Origin: Liquidambar formosana
Taxonomy: Eukaryota; Streptophyta; Magnoliopsida; Saxifragales; Altingiaceae
DNA: 64,000 nt
NCBI GenBank assembly: GCA_039720395.1
Contig: CM077820.1
Location: 54,938,196 to 55,002,195, forward strand
Direction: 5' to 3'
Shown here piece by piece: positions 1 through 11,793 of this stretch. The translations under genes and the position numbers were made by a program. Under the pieces are notes generated by a model. It was not told the DNA's origin. It saw nothing but the letters and a program-made list of their open reading frames with translations, and did no database searches. Every line of letters starts with the position of its first letter. Within the stretch, counting starts at the first letter, position 1.

Positions 1-961
1 AGATTCATTCAATAGTTTCATCCTAATGAAGGGTGGTTTAAAATTTCAAAATTGAACTTTGATGATTCTGTTAAAAATAAAAATGAATCAGTTGGTTCTA
101 TATATACCAAAGATAGTTATAGGTAAGTCTATTATTATGCAAGCAGTATGGTTTGATGATGATACCGAAAGTGGAAGCAATTACACTTTGGAACCGTATT
201 CTAGCTTCTTGCAAAGGAAAAATGGGATTAGAAGAATTTATTTAGAAAGCGATGTTAGTATTATCATTAATAGTACTCGTATTACAAAGTTGCCCGTAGA
301 ATATTTATAGTATTTTAAATTATTGAATTACCATTATTATTATTATTATTTTTAAAAGATTGTTTTATAATTATCTTAGAGTGTGGTATGAAAATTAGAA
401 TAAATCATGTTTATTTATAGAGAAGGAAATAGCGCTACCTGATCTATTGGCTAATTAGGTCATAGAATTAGAGGCAATTAGATTTAAGAATCTAATTTTT
501 CTACAAAAATCTTAAATATTCTGTGGGAAAATATTATTATTAGATATAGTTTTCATTGGTGTTGACTTTTTCTCTTATACCCAAAAAATAAAAATAAAAA
601 ACGGTTAAAATGTTGCTAGTTTTGCAGTAGGCATTGCAAGTTACATGACTTGGGCTAGGGTTGCAAATTAAACAAGGCAACAAATTATAAAACTTGGCAT
701 AGCTAGTTGACCTATTTCCACAGACATGCATGATATGACATGGTTTCACTCTCAAATGGACTAGTCCCCTAGTTCTTCGATCGATCTTTGAAAATTAAAT
801 TAAACCACATATCCGGTTACTAAAATCGATCATAACCATACATTTAAGTGAGAAAAACTCGCAAAAAGAGTCGATTACAAACCATATACATATGGAATCA
901 ATCAACATTTTGACACAAAAGACATGCAATGCCAATAAATCGAGTAGTTTTAGGGTTTTAC
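1..961. other. Gene-free left edge, with probable pectinesterase intron 2
   Basis: AT-rich DNA with no recognisable exon. The minus-strand pectinesterase donor site lies at 960-961, so this stretch is most simply that gene's second intron running to or beyond the window edge. I searched the minus strand for later pectinesterase blocks (the conserved D-T-L, D-F-I-F-G and L-G-R-P-W regions) and saw none. A short plus-strand open frame at 59-310 resembles nothing I know. Confidence 0.5.
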
Positions 962-1459
962 CTTAAAAGTTAGATGTTTCGCCATGAAATCGTTTGCCTC
1001 CGCTATGAGCGTAGCGTTGAGTAGGGTATAGGTAGCATCGGAAGCAACTATGGTGGTATTTCTATTATCACCAACTATAACAATGAATGGCTTTTTCCGG
1101 GGGAATCCTAACATTCTCTCTGCACATATGTGCATAAAATTTATTCGCATTAGCTACATAAAGATGAAGAGGAAGAAGAACAAGAACAAGAAGATGATTG
1201 ATGATCGATGATCGATGATTATATATAATTACCTATAAAAGCCAGGGGCGACTTGAATCAGAATCCATTGGGTGTTGTTGATGGGGACGCCTGCATCAAT
1301 GGCGCCTTGGATTGTTGGGTAACTTCCGGGTTGGCCGCTGGGATTAACGTTGATGGTCTTTGAAATGGGCGCTGGAGCTGCTTTGCAAAGCATCCAATCT
1401 CCATAGCTGAGGAGTGCAAGAAGTGTAGAAATGGCAATAAGCGTTTCTCCAAACCACAT
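962..1459 (-). CDS. Pectinesterase, 5' partial (exons 1-2)
   Basis: Pectinesterase (pectin methylesterase) removes methyl esters from cell-wall homogalacturonan. Exon 1 is 1459-1233: an ATG, a hydrophobic leader typical of a signal peptide, then the family's N-terminal block with TINVNPSGQPGSYPTIQGAI, WILIQVAPGFYR and a GT donor at 1232-1231. Exon 2 is 1119-962, with acceptor GCAG just above 1119 and donor GTAAAA at 961. It reads R-E-N-V-R-I-P, then KPFIVIVGDNRNTTI and FMAKHLTFK, all family-typical. The two halves of exon 2 lie in different frames: a run of five C on the coding strand (1099-1103) has one base too many. With four, the exon is open and ends in phase 0. No pro-region (PMEI domain) precedes the catalytic domain, so it looks like the short class. 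The remaining catalytic exons are not visible, and the gene could be truncated. Confidence 0.8.
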
Positions 1460-1930
1460 TTTGCATGCATATATGAGCTCAAAATGTGACCACAATGAAC
1501 AAAAAAAATGTGACTCAAGTGTCTAAAGATGCTATGAAGATTTGGAGCATCTAAACACACTGAGATTTTTAATTATGAAATTTGAAGTTTATGAATCGTA
1601 CGTAGTTGGAAATATTAATAGAATTTCAAGGATATATATCTATCTATCTATATATATATATATATAAATGGAAATTCTTCTTGATTATTTTGTGATGGTT
1701 AATTTACTAATTACTTATTTAATTAGGATGCCTCTTAATTAAGTATTTGGTCTGCCAGTTATTTCTTGCAAAAGCAGCATATGATCAAATGAGGAAATTA
1801 ATCTCCTTCTTTGGTTATTATGGATGAAATATTTATGGCTTTGAGGTGGAAAATTTAATTTGTTTATTTGTAATCTTCCAATTTTCTAAAGAAACTTTGA
1901 TTTACATATAAAAGGGAATTGATATAAATT

Positions 1931-2780
1931 TAGGGGTGGAACCAAGAAATGCGAGTTGGGGTAGCCAACTTAAAGGGGAAAAAAACAAACTCTCTACTAT
2001 ATAAATATTGTGAAGAAAAAAAAAAAAAAACCTTTCATTACATAAAGTCATAACTCTTGAAAAATCATAGAGAATACTAACAGTTAGGGGAAAAAAAATA
2101 CAAATGCAACACATTTTCAGGTTTAGGGAAGTGGGTATCTTAGTATTAATGAAACTGTTTAAACGATAGTATAAAATAGAAATCCAATTTGAATGATCTA
2201 GGGAAAAAAAATGAGAATTTGGACTAAAAGGTGAGAAAAAAAAAAATCCAAAGATATGATTCAACTTTTAAGATCGAGATTAAGAAATACGTGAAATTTG
2301 GGTGTGTTTTTGTTTAAAAGTATTTACACAACAAAACCAAAAAAAAAAAAAAAAAAAAAGAGGTTTTAGATACCGAATAATCTTCACAAAATATTGATAA
2401 AAAATTGTAAAAAAATCTCAAAAGATTTAAACTAGAGCTCAAGTGCTCATTCAGACAAACCCCCCTAGTCAATAACGTACTAAAAAAAAAGTGTTGGGAC
2501 TTCTTTATTTTATTTTATGGGTAGAGCAGTGTCAGAATAAAAAAAGTTAGTTGATGATTTGACAAAAACACCTAATATGAAAAGTTATCTCTTGCATAAG
2601 TTGAGAAATTTTTTAGTAAAATCATAATATTAGTTTGATCAATGAGGTGCATTCCACCATTTGAGGTGGGCACTTGTACAAGTTTGTTGAAAAATTGAAT
2701 CCTATTTGAACAAGTGTCAATTTTTTCCAAAATCTTACAGGGGCCATGCCCCCCTTGGTCTCCACATAGTTCTACCCCTG
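1931..2780. mobile_element. hAT-like non-autonomous element, about 850 bp
   Basis: The left end reads TAGGGGTGGAACCAAG and the right end, reverse-complemented, reads CAGGGGTAGAACTATG, an imperfect terminal inverted repeat of a type common in plant hAT elements. Similar sequences flank it: GATATAAATT on the left and GATATAATT on the right, which fits a decayed target duplication. No transposase reading frame survives. The exact termini and superfamily are inferred. Confidence 0.55.
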
Positions 2781-4400
2781 GATATAATTTGATGCCCCCT
2801 ACCATGACTGGACAAAATAATGTATAATGAATGATTATGCCATTCTGGCGAAATTAATTCATGGAATGTTAAAGATATTGAAGAAAAGATTAAGAGAATG
2901 TGAAAATAAATCAAGAGAGAATTTCGGAACAGTGAGAAATGAAGGAGAGGATACGAAGAAAGAGAGAATGTGTGGGAAAATGTCACAGGATTTTGATTTG
3001 TATTCATTTCCTTTTTGATTTGTTTTCATTATTATTAATTTCCATGATGTTCAATCTTATAATTGGTCTTTACGTAAACCCATCAATGAATTTGTTGTAC
3101 TTAATCTATCAGTCTATCACCAATGCGATTTAATTTAACTTTCTATAAGATCCATGGTGATGATGGGTGTTTCAAAGAGACTTTGCCGATTCTCAGCATT
3201 TGCATTAACCTTTTTCAACGTTTTGCATGTTTTCACTAATTTGCGCCAATGTTTTAAACTTAGTAATTTATGATATGAGAATATTAAGTCATAATCATAG
3301 ATTAAGCCCTTTTTTTTTTTGGGGTGGTGGGGAGTATTCCAAACAATGAGCCTACACTAATTCTTGTGATGAACAAATTACCTTTAAGTTAATACATCGA
3401 TAATGAGGGAGCAGAAACTCAAACTTGGGACCTTTGATTCCCGAGCCATGGACGTCCTTTGCTATTTACGCATCTTCAAAACTAGGTTGAGCAAATGATT
3501 TCATACTCAGTTGATTTATTCTTGTTACCTTGAATAATGGAAATATCAATATCTCGACTTGACCAATTTTTTTAAACTAAAGTAATATTATTGCTCACTT
3601 TGCATTAGTTAATGGTCTCGATTTGACCAATCTTGTAAACTAAAGTAATATTATTGCTCACTTTGCACCAGTTAATTGTTCCAATAAATTTAGTTAGTTA
3701 TTGTCTCGAGAGAAAGTGTAAAGTCAAACTCAAGATTTTTGATTCTTAAGGGATTAGTTCATGAAACTTGGGTTACCCTCAAAATAGTTTAATTAAGAAA
3801 TAAGAGAGTTCATATCTAACTAAGTAATACCACTACTCACTCTATGCTAAGAAGTGATTCTCTTCATTTATTAAACGGTTTAATGAATTCTGAACGTTTC
3901 ATAATACATAAAATTCACATGGTATAAATGATTCAGATTTTACTAAATCGTCCATTCAATAATATGCCAATTAATAGTTAAAATAAATTTACTTAATATT
4001 CATATCGAATAAAAGTGAGAAGTCACTCTCAAGATCTTTGATTTCTTGATAATACATAAATTTCCATAATTAAAAGAAAAAAAAAAAAAAAAAAGAAAGG
4101 AGAGGAAAGAAAGGGAAGAAAGATTCCCACAACTTGGTCCACCTCGGAATAGCTTCAGGGAGAGCTCATAATAAGAGAGACGAGGGCGCTCTCATCATAG
4201 AAAGACTCCAAACCCATCCAACACACTGGTCAAAGTGAAGTCTTTTGGTGAGTCAATCACCATCCAACGGTCGAGATTGGTCACACTTGTAAACCACATG
4301 TCAGAGCATGGACGCCACACGTACGATCCTCCAATTATTATCCGTACAGTCGCCGTCTGCAAACTAACTCCGTCAATAACGCCGTCATCATCCTGTATTT
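2781..4400. other. Gene-free interval with a 66-bp tandem duplication
   Basis: AT-rich intergenic DNA. At about 3550-3680 a unit of roughly 66 bp is present twice, each copy holding the same block around 'aaactaaagtaatattattg' followed by TGCTCACTTTGCA. A purine-rich stretch at 4075-4115 precedes the promoter of the ARID-HMG gene. No exon was recognised. Confidence 0.5.
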
Positions 4401-4401
4401 C

Positions 4402-4411
4402 TATATATAAG
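4402..4411 (+). promoter_or_regulatory. TATA box of the ARID-HMG gene
   Basis: TATATATAAG lies 57 bp upstream of the chosen ATG at 4468, a normal plant TATA spacing with a short 5' leader. Confidence 0.5.
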
Positions 4412-4467
4412 CACTGGCATTTCAAGCATTTTATATATGTTCAGACGCCATTGAAGAAGCTTCAAAA

Positions 4468-5628
4468 ATGGAAGGAGAAACCGAGAAGGTGGTCGCACCA
4501 GGGATCGAAATCGACGGCTGTAAAAGCTCCGCTAGCCCGAATCCCAATGCGGGTCAGTGCTCAGCGTCTCAGGGGATCACTACCGAGCCTAATGGGAAGC
4601 ACTCGTCGGATAACTCGGAGAGTTTTTACCAGAAACTCAGTGGGTTGTATGAGTCATCCGGACTGAGTCTACTGTGAGTTTACTACTCACATATTTAAGT
4701 TTTGTTGATTTTCTCTTTATGGAAATGGTTGTAACTCCTGCGAGGTCCATTTTGTGTAACTTCGGTCTTGAGTTGGGATTTTCTGTTTGGTTGTTGAGAA
4801 AATGTAGGAAAGGAAGAGAAAGTTTGAAACTTTTGTCTTTTTACTGTTTGGGGCCCGAGAAAACAAAGCTTTCATTCAACTGAGCCTAATGCAAGTATTT
4901 AGCTTAGTTGGGTTGTGTTGTTTATGTTTTAAAAACCGAAATAACAAGGAACGTAATTTCAAAATGCACATGAGAGAAAACAAAGCCTTCACTCAAAGAT
5001 TTCAAAATTTTCTTTTTCTATTCTTTCACTTTCCTGGCAATCAAACAGGGGGTTCTGATAAAAACGCACATGGTATTTACAGGGATTATTATTATTATTA
5101 TTATTTTTTTGGGAATGCAAGTTACGTGTTTTGCCTATATTATCATATTTAAATTTTATTCAAGTTCAGTGAAATTAATTCAATATATGATTGCATCTTA
5201 ATGGCAGTTTTAATTTCCGGGAAACAATAGTGGACTTATATTTGTTATACAAAGAAGTGACTGAAAGAGGAGGATATCATCAGGTGCTTTTCTCTTTCTT
5301 TATATTAATTTATTTTCCGCATATATATAATGTGGACCCCATGTGTTATCACAAATACATGTCATTGTGTCCGTCATTACTTGTTAGCCAAACTCTATAT
5401 ATAATCTATATATATAATATAAGATTAATCAGGATCAAGGGACATAATTTTATACTCAATTTTAGGCAAATTGATTTGTCAAATAGTGGGTGGAGTTTGG
5501 CGACGTAACCTTTCTGAAAACTGGTGAATCTTGTGATCACAAGGGTGTGTGTAACACTACTCCTATCGTTCCATCCCCCCCCCCCCCCCCCCCCACCACC
5601 CATACCCCAACACCCCCCCCCCCCGCCG

Positions 5629-5659
<31 letters not shown>

Positions 5660-8600
5660 AAAAAAAAAAAGTATCCTTAATCTTGAATATATACATTTTG
5701 TTTCTTTTGCTGATTCATCACGAATTAAGTTGTTTGAGAGGTGTTTGTCTATAATTGTGTTCATCATGTCAACTCATTCTGAAATTATATCCTTAATCTT
5801 TGTGTTGATTGGCATTCTTAACCCACTAGATGATTCTCATCTGTTAATTGTTATGTGATCGATGTGTTTGTGATTTTCCATCCTTGATGAAAGTAGAAAT
5901 TCTTGATTGTTTAGAGGACACACACAACGTTTCGAATTATCTCCATGGGAAAAGATTAATTAATTTACCACATTTCTCATATTAGGCTATGATTGGGAAA
6001 GAAAAATTAATGTACCACATTTCTCACATTGGGCTATGACAAACATTTTGGAGCCTGTTTCGGCATCCCTTGGTAATTGAATTGCCCAATTGTTGTTTGT
6101 ATACAATTTAGTATTCATTATCATGAATGTGGGCTTCACAGAAATTGGAAGCCTACTAAATTTGATATTATACCATCATTTGTGGTAATAACTTTATCTT
6201 TCTTAAGTGGGCCCATTTCAGACGATGGATTTGTAGTTTCAGTTGCTAAGTGAAATTAAATGGAGCCATTCTTATAGGACGTCCAAATAGACCCTTAATG
6301 GGGGCAAAAAAAGAAAAAAAAGAAAAAAAGAAGAAGGTTATTGACTCAGTATAAGGGGTGAGTGATAATCATGCATTGCATTGCATTACATGCCTAGCTA
6401 ATAATGATTCAGCTATGTTATGTGAGATACAAGAGATTCACATCCCAATGCTTGTGACTCGATAGTTGGTGAATATCATCTATTGATTACTACTAGTGTT
6501 AGAGAACTATGTATCTCAGGTGTTCCTTAATGTTTCTTTTGCATCTGTAATTTCAATAAATTCAATCTTTGAAAATCACTGCTTATTGGTCATTAGTCAT
6601 TTAAACACCCTATTGTATCGAAAGAGAAGAAAAAATCCTTCATAACAGAATCAAGCAATTAATACTTATTTGATTGTTCTATACTTTATGTTTTGTAATT
6701 AATTTTCTTGGTCACACTTCCAGGTCACCAAAGATGGAAGTTGGGATGATATTGTGTCTGCAATAAACTTGAAATGCACTGTTCCAAAATTATCTCTTCA
6801 ACTTCAGAAGCTTTATTCAAATCTTCTTTACAAGTTTGAGCAGATATATTTCTATAGGACCCATGTAAAAGTAGCTGCAGCTCCATGTATGTAAGCCGCT
6901 CCAAATTTTTGTGTGTTTTGTTCAGTTTGAAGAGTTTACCTTTTCGAATTCAATTTGAATTTAGTTGCTTGTGTGGACATAAGAGGTTTCATCAGCTTCA
7001 TTGTGTAATTTGGTTCTTGTATATTCCTGTATTACTAGAATATAAATGATCGAGCCTCTCTTTAAATCTCAGTGAGATAATATGTGCAGGTCATACTTTT
7101 GATACTGGGATTAGCCTAACCGGGAAGCGGAAGGGTTGGGACAGTTTTTCTCAATTATCAACATCTCATTCTGCTATTGAGGATGCTCCAATGGAGAAAA
7201 GGCAGTGCAAGAACAATCCTTGCCAAGTGTCAACAGGTCTGTCATTTTCATCTGTTTGGTAAGATTATTTTCCATGGCCTTAAGAACACATTGATCATAC
7301 TATTGTTGGGTGATATCTTATAGATGGGCCATGCCCCAACTCATCAGGAGCTAAAACTTAGAAAATATACTGAGTTGGGTAGTTATGATAGTTTTATTGG
7401 CAAATTCAAGGACATGGACTTGGATTGCAATCATAGAAGCTTTCCCAGAATTCTTAAATCATTCCTGCAATTCCTAAATTTATCCCAATTTTTTCCTAAA
7501 TTGCTTCACTTACTCTTAAATTTATTCGTATTCCCAACTAACTCAAATTATTCCAAGGAGTGTACTGATGATCAGTTTACATTCATCCCAAGTCTATTGG
7601 ATGATGTGGTATTGTAGATTCTGATTCAGAGCCTATTGTTTTGCAAATCTGAGCAGATTCCAGAACTGCAGAACTGAAGTTGCGGACATCATCAAAAAAT
7701 AACGAAAGGAAAGACCCGGATGCTCCACTGGGAATAAGATCCCCATATCAGTTCTTCCTCAAGAAGGAATGCTTTCGATTAAAAGAGATGCATGGAGAGA
7801 GCTTGAACGGCCAAAATGTAAGGAAAATGGCGACTGATGCATGGAGGTGTCTCTCTGAGAGTGATCGACAGGTAAAAACTACATTGAGATTTTCTCTCTC
7901 TTTTTTTTTTTTCCTTTTTTTTTTTATATATTAATTAATCAACATTCCATTCAATTTCTATGTTCAGATGAGATGCTTAACCCATATTACTCTTGCAAGG
8001 ACTAGAAGTGGGCTGTATCTAGAGGTGAACTGTTCAGTAACCTTTAGAAGAGCAAACCATTCTTTACCCAATAGAGGCAACCTTTTTTATGCTTACTAAG
8101 GCCTGGATCAAATTCAACCTATGTTTAAGCTGTAACCATGAAGTCTTGTACTCAATGGAACATGGTTAAGGCCAACCTTACACCACCCTAACTCAAGCTT
8201 GGGTCATTGTCAGAGTATCAATTGCCTAGCTGAGCATTAGGGCAACAGTATTTATGGCTGTCCACTTTAGATGGTTTCCAGAGATTTATCCTCCGGGGAA
8301 GATAAAAGAGTGATGATGACATGGCCATAGTAGTACGGATTGATTTTGACCTGTTCTGCCTTCAAATGATAACTAGAATCCGATTTCTGGAGCTAATTTA
8401 GTAATTTTCCTTTGCTTTGTTATTTTTACAGCCATATATCGAGGAAAGCAGGAAGGACAAGGAAAGATATGGCCAAGAAATGACCGCTTACAAGGAGCGT
8501 CGAAACATGCAAGATACGAAGACAGGGAACAGGCCTTGCAATTCAAAAACAATTGTGAATTACCACCACCACACGCCTTTGCGAACAGCTGGTGACTACT

Positions 8601-8755
8601 ATGTGACTTCACTACCTGATGCAGAAAACTTCCCTGTGGACGAAGCAATGATCGAATCGGCCATTAAATTGATGGAAAATGCACAACCAAATGACCCCAT
8701 GTTTCAGATTTACTGGGATGACTACTGTGGGTCACTTGATATCCCAAATGAGTAA
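4468..8755 (+). CDS. ARID-HMG box DNA-binding protein (HMGB10/11-like)
   Basis: Chromatin or transcription factor of the plant-specific ARID-HMG class; members are nuclear and prefer AT-rich DNA. Exons: 4468-4673, 5208-5283, 6724-6886, 7090-7236, 7657-7871, 8432-8755. They join in frame to 376 residues. The ARID domain spans about 51-145, with FYQKLSGLYE, VEVT-type helix LYKEVTERGGYHQ, and DGSWDDI. The HMG box spans about 217-290, with DPDAPLGIRSPYQFFLKKE and SDRQPYIEESRKDKERY. The C-terminal tail DAENFPVDEAMIESAIKLME is a feature I associate with this family. Exon 3 was ended at GTATGT (6887), because the GTAAGC four bases later would give a stop in exon 4. Intron 2 holds long poly-C and poly-A runs. 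All exons are intact. The closest Arabidopsis counterparts are probably HMGB10 or HMGB11; the exact orthologue is not decided. Confidence 0.9.
5575..5670. repeat. Poly-C / poly-A low-complexity tract
   Basis: Two runs of 20 and 21 C (5575-5594, 5629-5649) separated by CCACC-type spacer are followed by about 21 A. It lies in intron 2 of the ARID-HMG gene. The proline-rich and glycine-rich reading frames over it are artefacts of composition. Confidence 0.9.
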
Positions 8756-9249
8756 TTGAAGGAGCTTTAGAGCTTCGGTTGGTGGGAAAGATTTTGAAGT
8801 TGGAAGGCGCTATGGATACTCAGGGAGATAGAATGCCTGTAAATGCAAGTTTTGGGTTAGCTCTTGTTCATGTGGTAATGTTTCTCTCTTTTGTATATTT
8901 TGTTCATTTTGGACTCTAGTTTGTATGTAGTGTGTATATTTTGTATCATCTCAAATATGAGCTGCTTGCATTTCACTATTTTGTCACATTACTTTTAAGG
9001 CAGCTGCAACTGGGGTAAATTGTAAAATGCCCAATACCTTGAAGTGTCCATATATGGCTTCTCTCTCTCTCTCCTCTCTCCTAGCAGTATTTCCTTTGTC
9101 AATCCACACATCACAAACACATCTTCAAAAACATTTTTCTCCCATTCTAGCCATCAACATGGCTTCTTCTTCTTCTTCTTTTTGTAACTCACCTTTTCCA
9201 TTCACCAATTAAGACATCGCAATTGGGGTCTAGACATGGCCTCTATCCC

Positions 9250-9303
<54 letters not shown>

Positions 9304-9349
9304 GGGTAAAGGAAAAACAGGAGAGATGGCAATTTAAACAAGGTTCTAA
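8756..9349. other. 3' UTR and intergenic DNA with C20 / CA / A tract
   Basis: The ARID-HMG 3' UTR probably ends within about 250 bp of the stop; T-rich sequence near 8880-8960 would fit. At 9247-9303 a run of 20 C is followed by (CA)n and a long A run, immediately downstream of the minus-strand B3 gene's stop codon. No gene was seen. Confidence 0.5.
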
Positions 9350-9760
9350 TCAACGATGGGACACATGAGAATTGTTCAAAACAGAGAAACAGAAGCACGA
9401 AGATGAAATATTCCAATACATGCCAATCAACATACCCTCCTTGAGGCCTCGTCGTGCTACGAACTCCCTCTTCCAATACGTATGAATCACGTAGTTTTCA
9501 TCACTAGTCCACTTCTTGAAGAACAACTCATGCTCAGTGTTGGTATCCAAGTCTCTCATCACAATCGGAACATGCCCACCTCGATGAATCACGAGTGACG
9601 CCATCTTTTCATCCCAGTACTTAAAGATGTGATAATAAACCTGTTCTTGACTTAATTCGAGGCCACCGAAAAACCCAACATCTCTGTTTGTGAGCACTTT
9701 CTTGATCTCCCATGGGAAAATTTCTAAGAGATGAGGAGGGTCAGCTCTTATCTCCACCAT
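9350..9760 (-). CDS. B3 domain-only protein (At2g33720-like)
   Basis: Putative plant B3-type DNA-binding protein, 136 residues in a single exon from an ATG at 9760. The B3 fold covers about residues 14-128: IFPWEIKKVLTNRDVG, HIFKYWDEK, then DLDTNTEHELFFKKW, FVARRGLKEG and IGMYW, ending FCFSVLN. These match the short B3 proteins related to At2g33720 and At1g05920, which belong to the divergent REM-like branch. There is no second B3 domain and no activation or auxin-response domain. The frame is intact and the start is the only ATG that includes the whole domain. A (CT/GA)-rich leader lies upstream. Such short copies are often lineage-specific duplicates, so expression is uncertain. Confidence 0.8.
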   Translation of the reverse strand: MVEIRADPPHLLEIFPWEIKKVLTNRDVGFFGGLELSQEQVYYHIFKYWDEKMASLVIHRGGHVPIVMRDLDTNTEHELFFKKWTSDENYVIHTYWKREFVARRGLKEGMLIGMYWNISSSCFCFSVLNNSHVSHR

Positions 9761-11149
9761 TTCCCAGTAGAAGGGACGAGTATCGCCATCGCACTTTTTT
9801 TCCTCTTCCTCTTCTTTTGTTTAGAAGGAAGTGATAGAAAATGGATTTGTTCATTTGAGTACAACGGAGTAGGAAGAGTTACAGTATAGAATAGAATCAA
9901 AGGCATTGCATACTAGGAAAGAGAGAGAGAGATATATGTACAAATACATATAGAATAAATCCATAATATTTAATGCGGCATAAAGTGTGCAAGATTTTCA
10001 TTGAACATACACCCCACTTCCCCAAGTGAGAAATGGAAAGTTTTTAATTTCTAAAATCCAAAAATATTCCAATGAATTAATTGGCCATTAAAGAGATATC
10101 GATTCTCTGGATATGCATCACTTTTGAGAGAGATGCAAATCTAGTTTAAATAAGGAAATTACTTGAAAGGTCATGTTTACAAGATAGGGTGTGTTGATGT
10201 GTTTTCACATTCGAGGAGACCACATTACTACCCTGTTGGAGCATCCATTGACATGTGGGCTGATGAAAGAATTCACACCTGAGGAAGAGGGCACTGGGGT
10301 GGGAAAACAATGGGTTTCTATTGTGTCTAATTGGATGGTGAGATGATTCATTGGCATAACAGCCATTTGCCATGTTTAGGCCAAGCTTGAGCCCGAATTT
10401 CCGACAAAATAATAGCTTGTCCAAATCCGGTTAGGCAACAAGGTTTACGAACTTTACAATGTAGAAATTAATGTCAATCATTGAAGATGTCATTCAAGTC
10501 AGATGGTAAAACGTGTGATCGTTATACTGTATGTCTAGATTCGAATCCTGGTAAGAGTACTTGTTTTCATGCTACTAATTAAATATATATATATAAAATG
10601 GTTATATATTCGTTTCTTACCTAGTACCCGTAAAAGGAGTAAAGGAAAAGGGGCAATCATGGGTTGGGCACTTTTGGGCGTTGCCTTACTTGAGTCTATG
10701 TGCCAAATTGAGAGCAGATTTGAAACCCAGAATTTATATAACAATCTATCCATATCCATTTTTACTCATACTCTAATAGGATTAAAACTACCAATGGGCT
10801 CATCCTGGAATTTGGTTCAGATTGGTTCAAAACTAGTTTCACCTGTCTTTTTAGACCACAAGGCCAGTTGGGTATTTCGAGTTAAAATATCTCGAAATAG
10901 AGTTTTTGAAATATTTCTTCTAACTAGTAGCTATAATCCCCAAATAATCAAACATCCAAACCATGTCAGGTTTGGCTTCTTATTCTATATAAATTTAGTT
11001 TTATGGCCTACAAGCCACACACCCATAGCATTTCATAAGTAACAAAACTAGTAAAGTTTTGGTACTTCTAGATATAGTGATATACCTAATTAATAGCATA
11101 TATGGAATCACACACAAAACCTTAGAGACATCAAACTAGTATCACACAG
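9761..11149. other. Gene-free interval with a possible SINE relic
   Basis: AT-rich intergenic DNA. At 10501-10513 and 10538-10548 two blocks resemble RNA polymerase III A and B boxes (AGATGGTAAAACG and GATTCGAATCC) with tRNA-like spacing. No tRNA cloverleaf can be drawn, so a decayed tRNA-derived SINE is the likelier reading. Open frames at 10569-11042 show no family resemblance. Confidence 0.4.
10490..10560 (+). repeat. tRNA-derived SINE-like relic
   Basis: An A-box-like AGATGGTAAAACG and a B-box-like GATTCGAATCC lie about 25 bp apart, in the order and rough spacing of a pol III internal promoter. The flanks do not fold as a tRNA and no poly-A tail or target duplication was found. Tentative. 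Confidence 0.3.
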
Positions 11150-11226
11150 GTTTCTCATAACTATTATTATTACTATCAAAACCATATATTATATTTGCAC
11201 GCACCATCTTCTTTTTTCATAGGAGT

Positions 11227-11592
11227 TCAATGAGGAGGGCGGCGATCACGGTGAGTCCTAGTCGTTGATCCAAAAGGATTACCATATTTACCATAAGCGT
11301 CGTTCTTTTCATCGTCACTGTTGTTATTGGTTGCGGTATTGTCGGTTTTGGTCCCATGATTGGCATCAACCGATGGCAATGAACCAGTTATTGGATTCCC
11401 ATATGTGCCCGATGTTTTGGGAATACCATCTGGCTTTGAATCATCGATTGCATTTTCTTCTTCTAGCTTTCGGCCAATTTGATAATCAAATTTTGCCTTC
11501 TTTGTTTCCTCCGATATAAACCTTTTAGCATCAACATGAAGATGCAAAACTACTAATCCCACGACAAATAGAGCTTTGAGTAATGTCTTCAT
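11227..11592 (-). CDS. Small secreted peptide precursor, tandem copy 1
   Basis: Predicted 121-residue secreted protein of unknown function. The start at 11592 (ATG of MKTLLKALFVVGLVVLHL) gives a clean N-terminal signal peptide ending near HVDAKR. It is followed by a hydrophilic, charged and Ser/Thr/Asn-rich middle with no cysteines, and a C-terminal block YGKYGNPFG...DRRPPH. A 5'UTR intron runs 11724-11600 (GTATGT...TACAG), and TATAAAT sits at 11793-11787. The layout (signal peptide, variable middle, conserved short C-terminus) is that of plant peptide-hormone precursors. The DRRPPH end is only loosely like RGF/GLV peptides, and I do not assign it to that family. The paralogue lies at 12731-13024. 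Confidence 0.7.
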   Translation of the reverse strand: MKTLLKALFVVGLVVLHLHVDAKRFISEETKKAKFDYQIGRKLEEENAIDDSKPDGIPKTSGTYGNPITGSLPSVDANHGTKTDNTATNNNSDDEKNDAYGKYGNPFGSTTRTHRDRRPPH

Positions 11593-11786
11593 AAGCAATC
11601 TGTACTTAAAAATCAATAATCAAATTTAATGAGTACTTAATTTTACTAAGAACTTATATTAAAAAAATAATTTATCGAGCAATTACAACCTAAAAACGAA
11701 CTAAATAATTGTCTTTTGACATACCTGATTTCCTTTTATCCGAGCTATTTGATGAAGTTGGTGAATCTTGGGTTTCAACAAAGAGA

Positions 11787-11793
11787 ATTTATA
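11787..11793 (-). promoter_or_regulatory. TATA box, peptide gene copy 1
   Basis: TATAAAT on the minus strand, about 60 bp upstream of the 5'UTR intron donor. The same box lies at the equivalent place in copy 2. Confidence 0.5.

Noticed and set aside
59..310. 83-residue plus-strand frame as a gene
   Set aside because: No family resemblance, AT-rich composition, and the region probably belongs to a pectinesterase intron.
5406..5858. Proline-rich and glycine-rich open frames on both strands
   Set aside because: They are translations of the poly-C/poly-A tract within intron 2 of the ARID-HMG gene.
7324..7617. Possible extra exon of the ARID-HMG gene (open frame starting MGHAPTHQ)
   Set aside because: Its acceptor would be in a phase that gives a stop after 12 codons, whereas exon 4 joins 7657 cleanly in frame.
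10490..10560. tRNA gene
   Set aside because: A- and B-box-like sequences are present, but no acceptor, anticodon or T stems pair.
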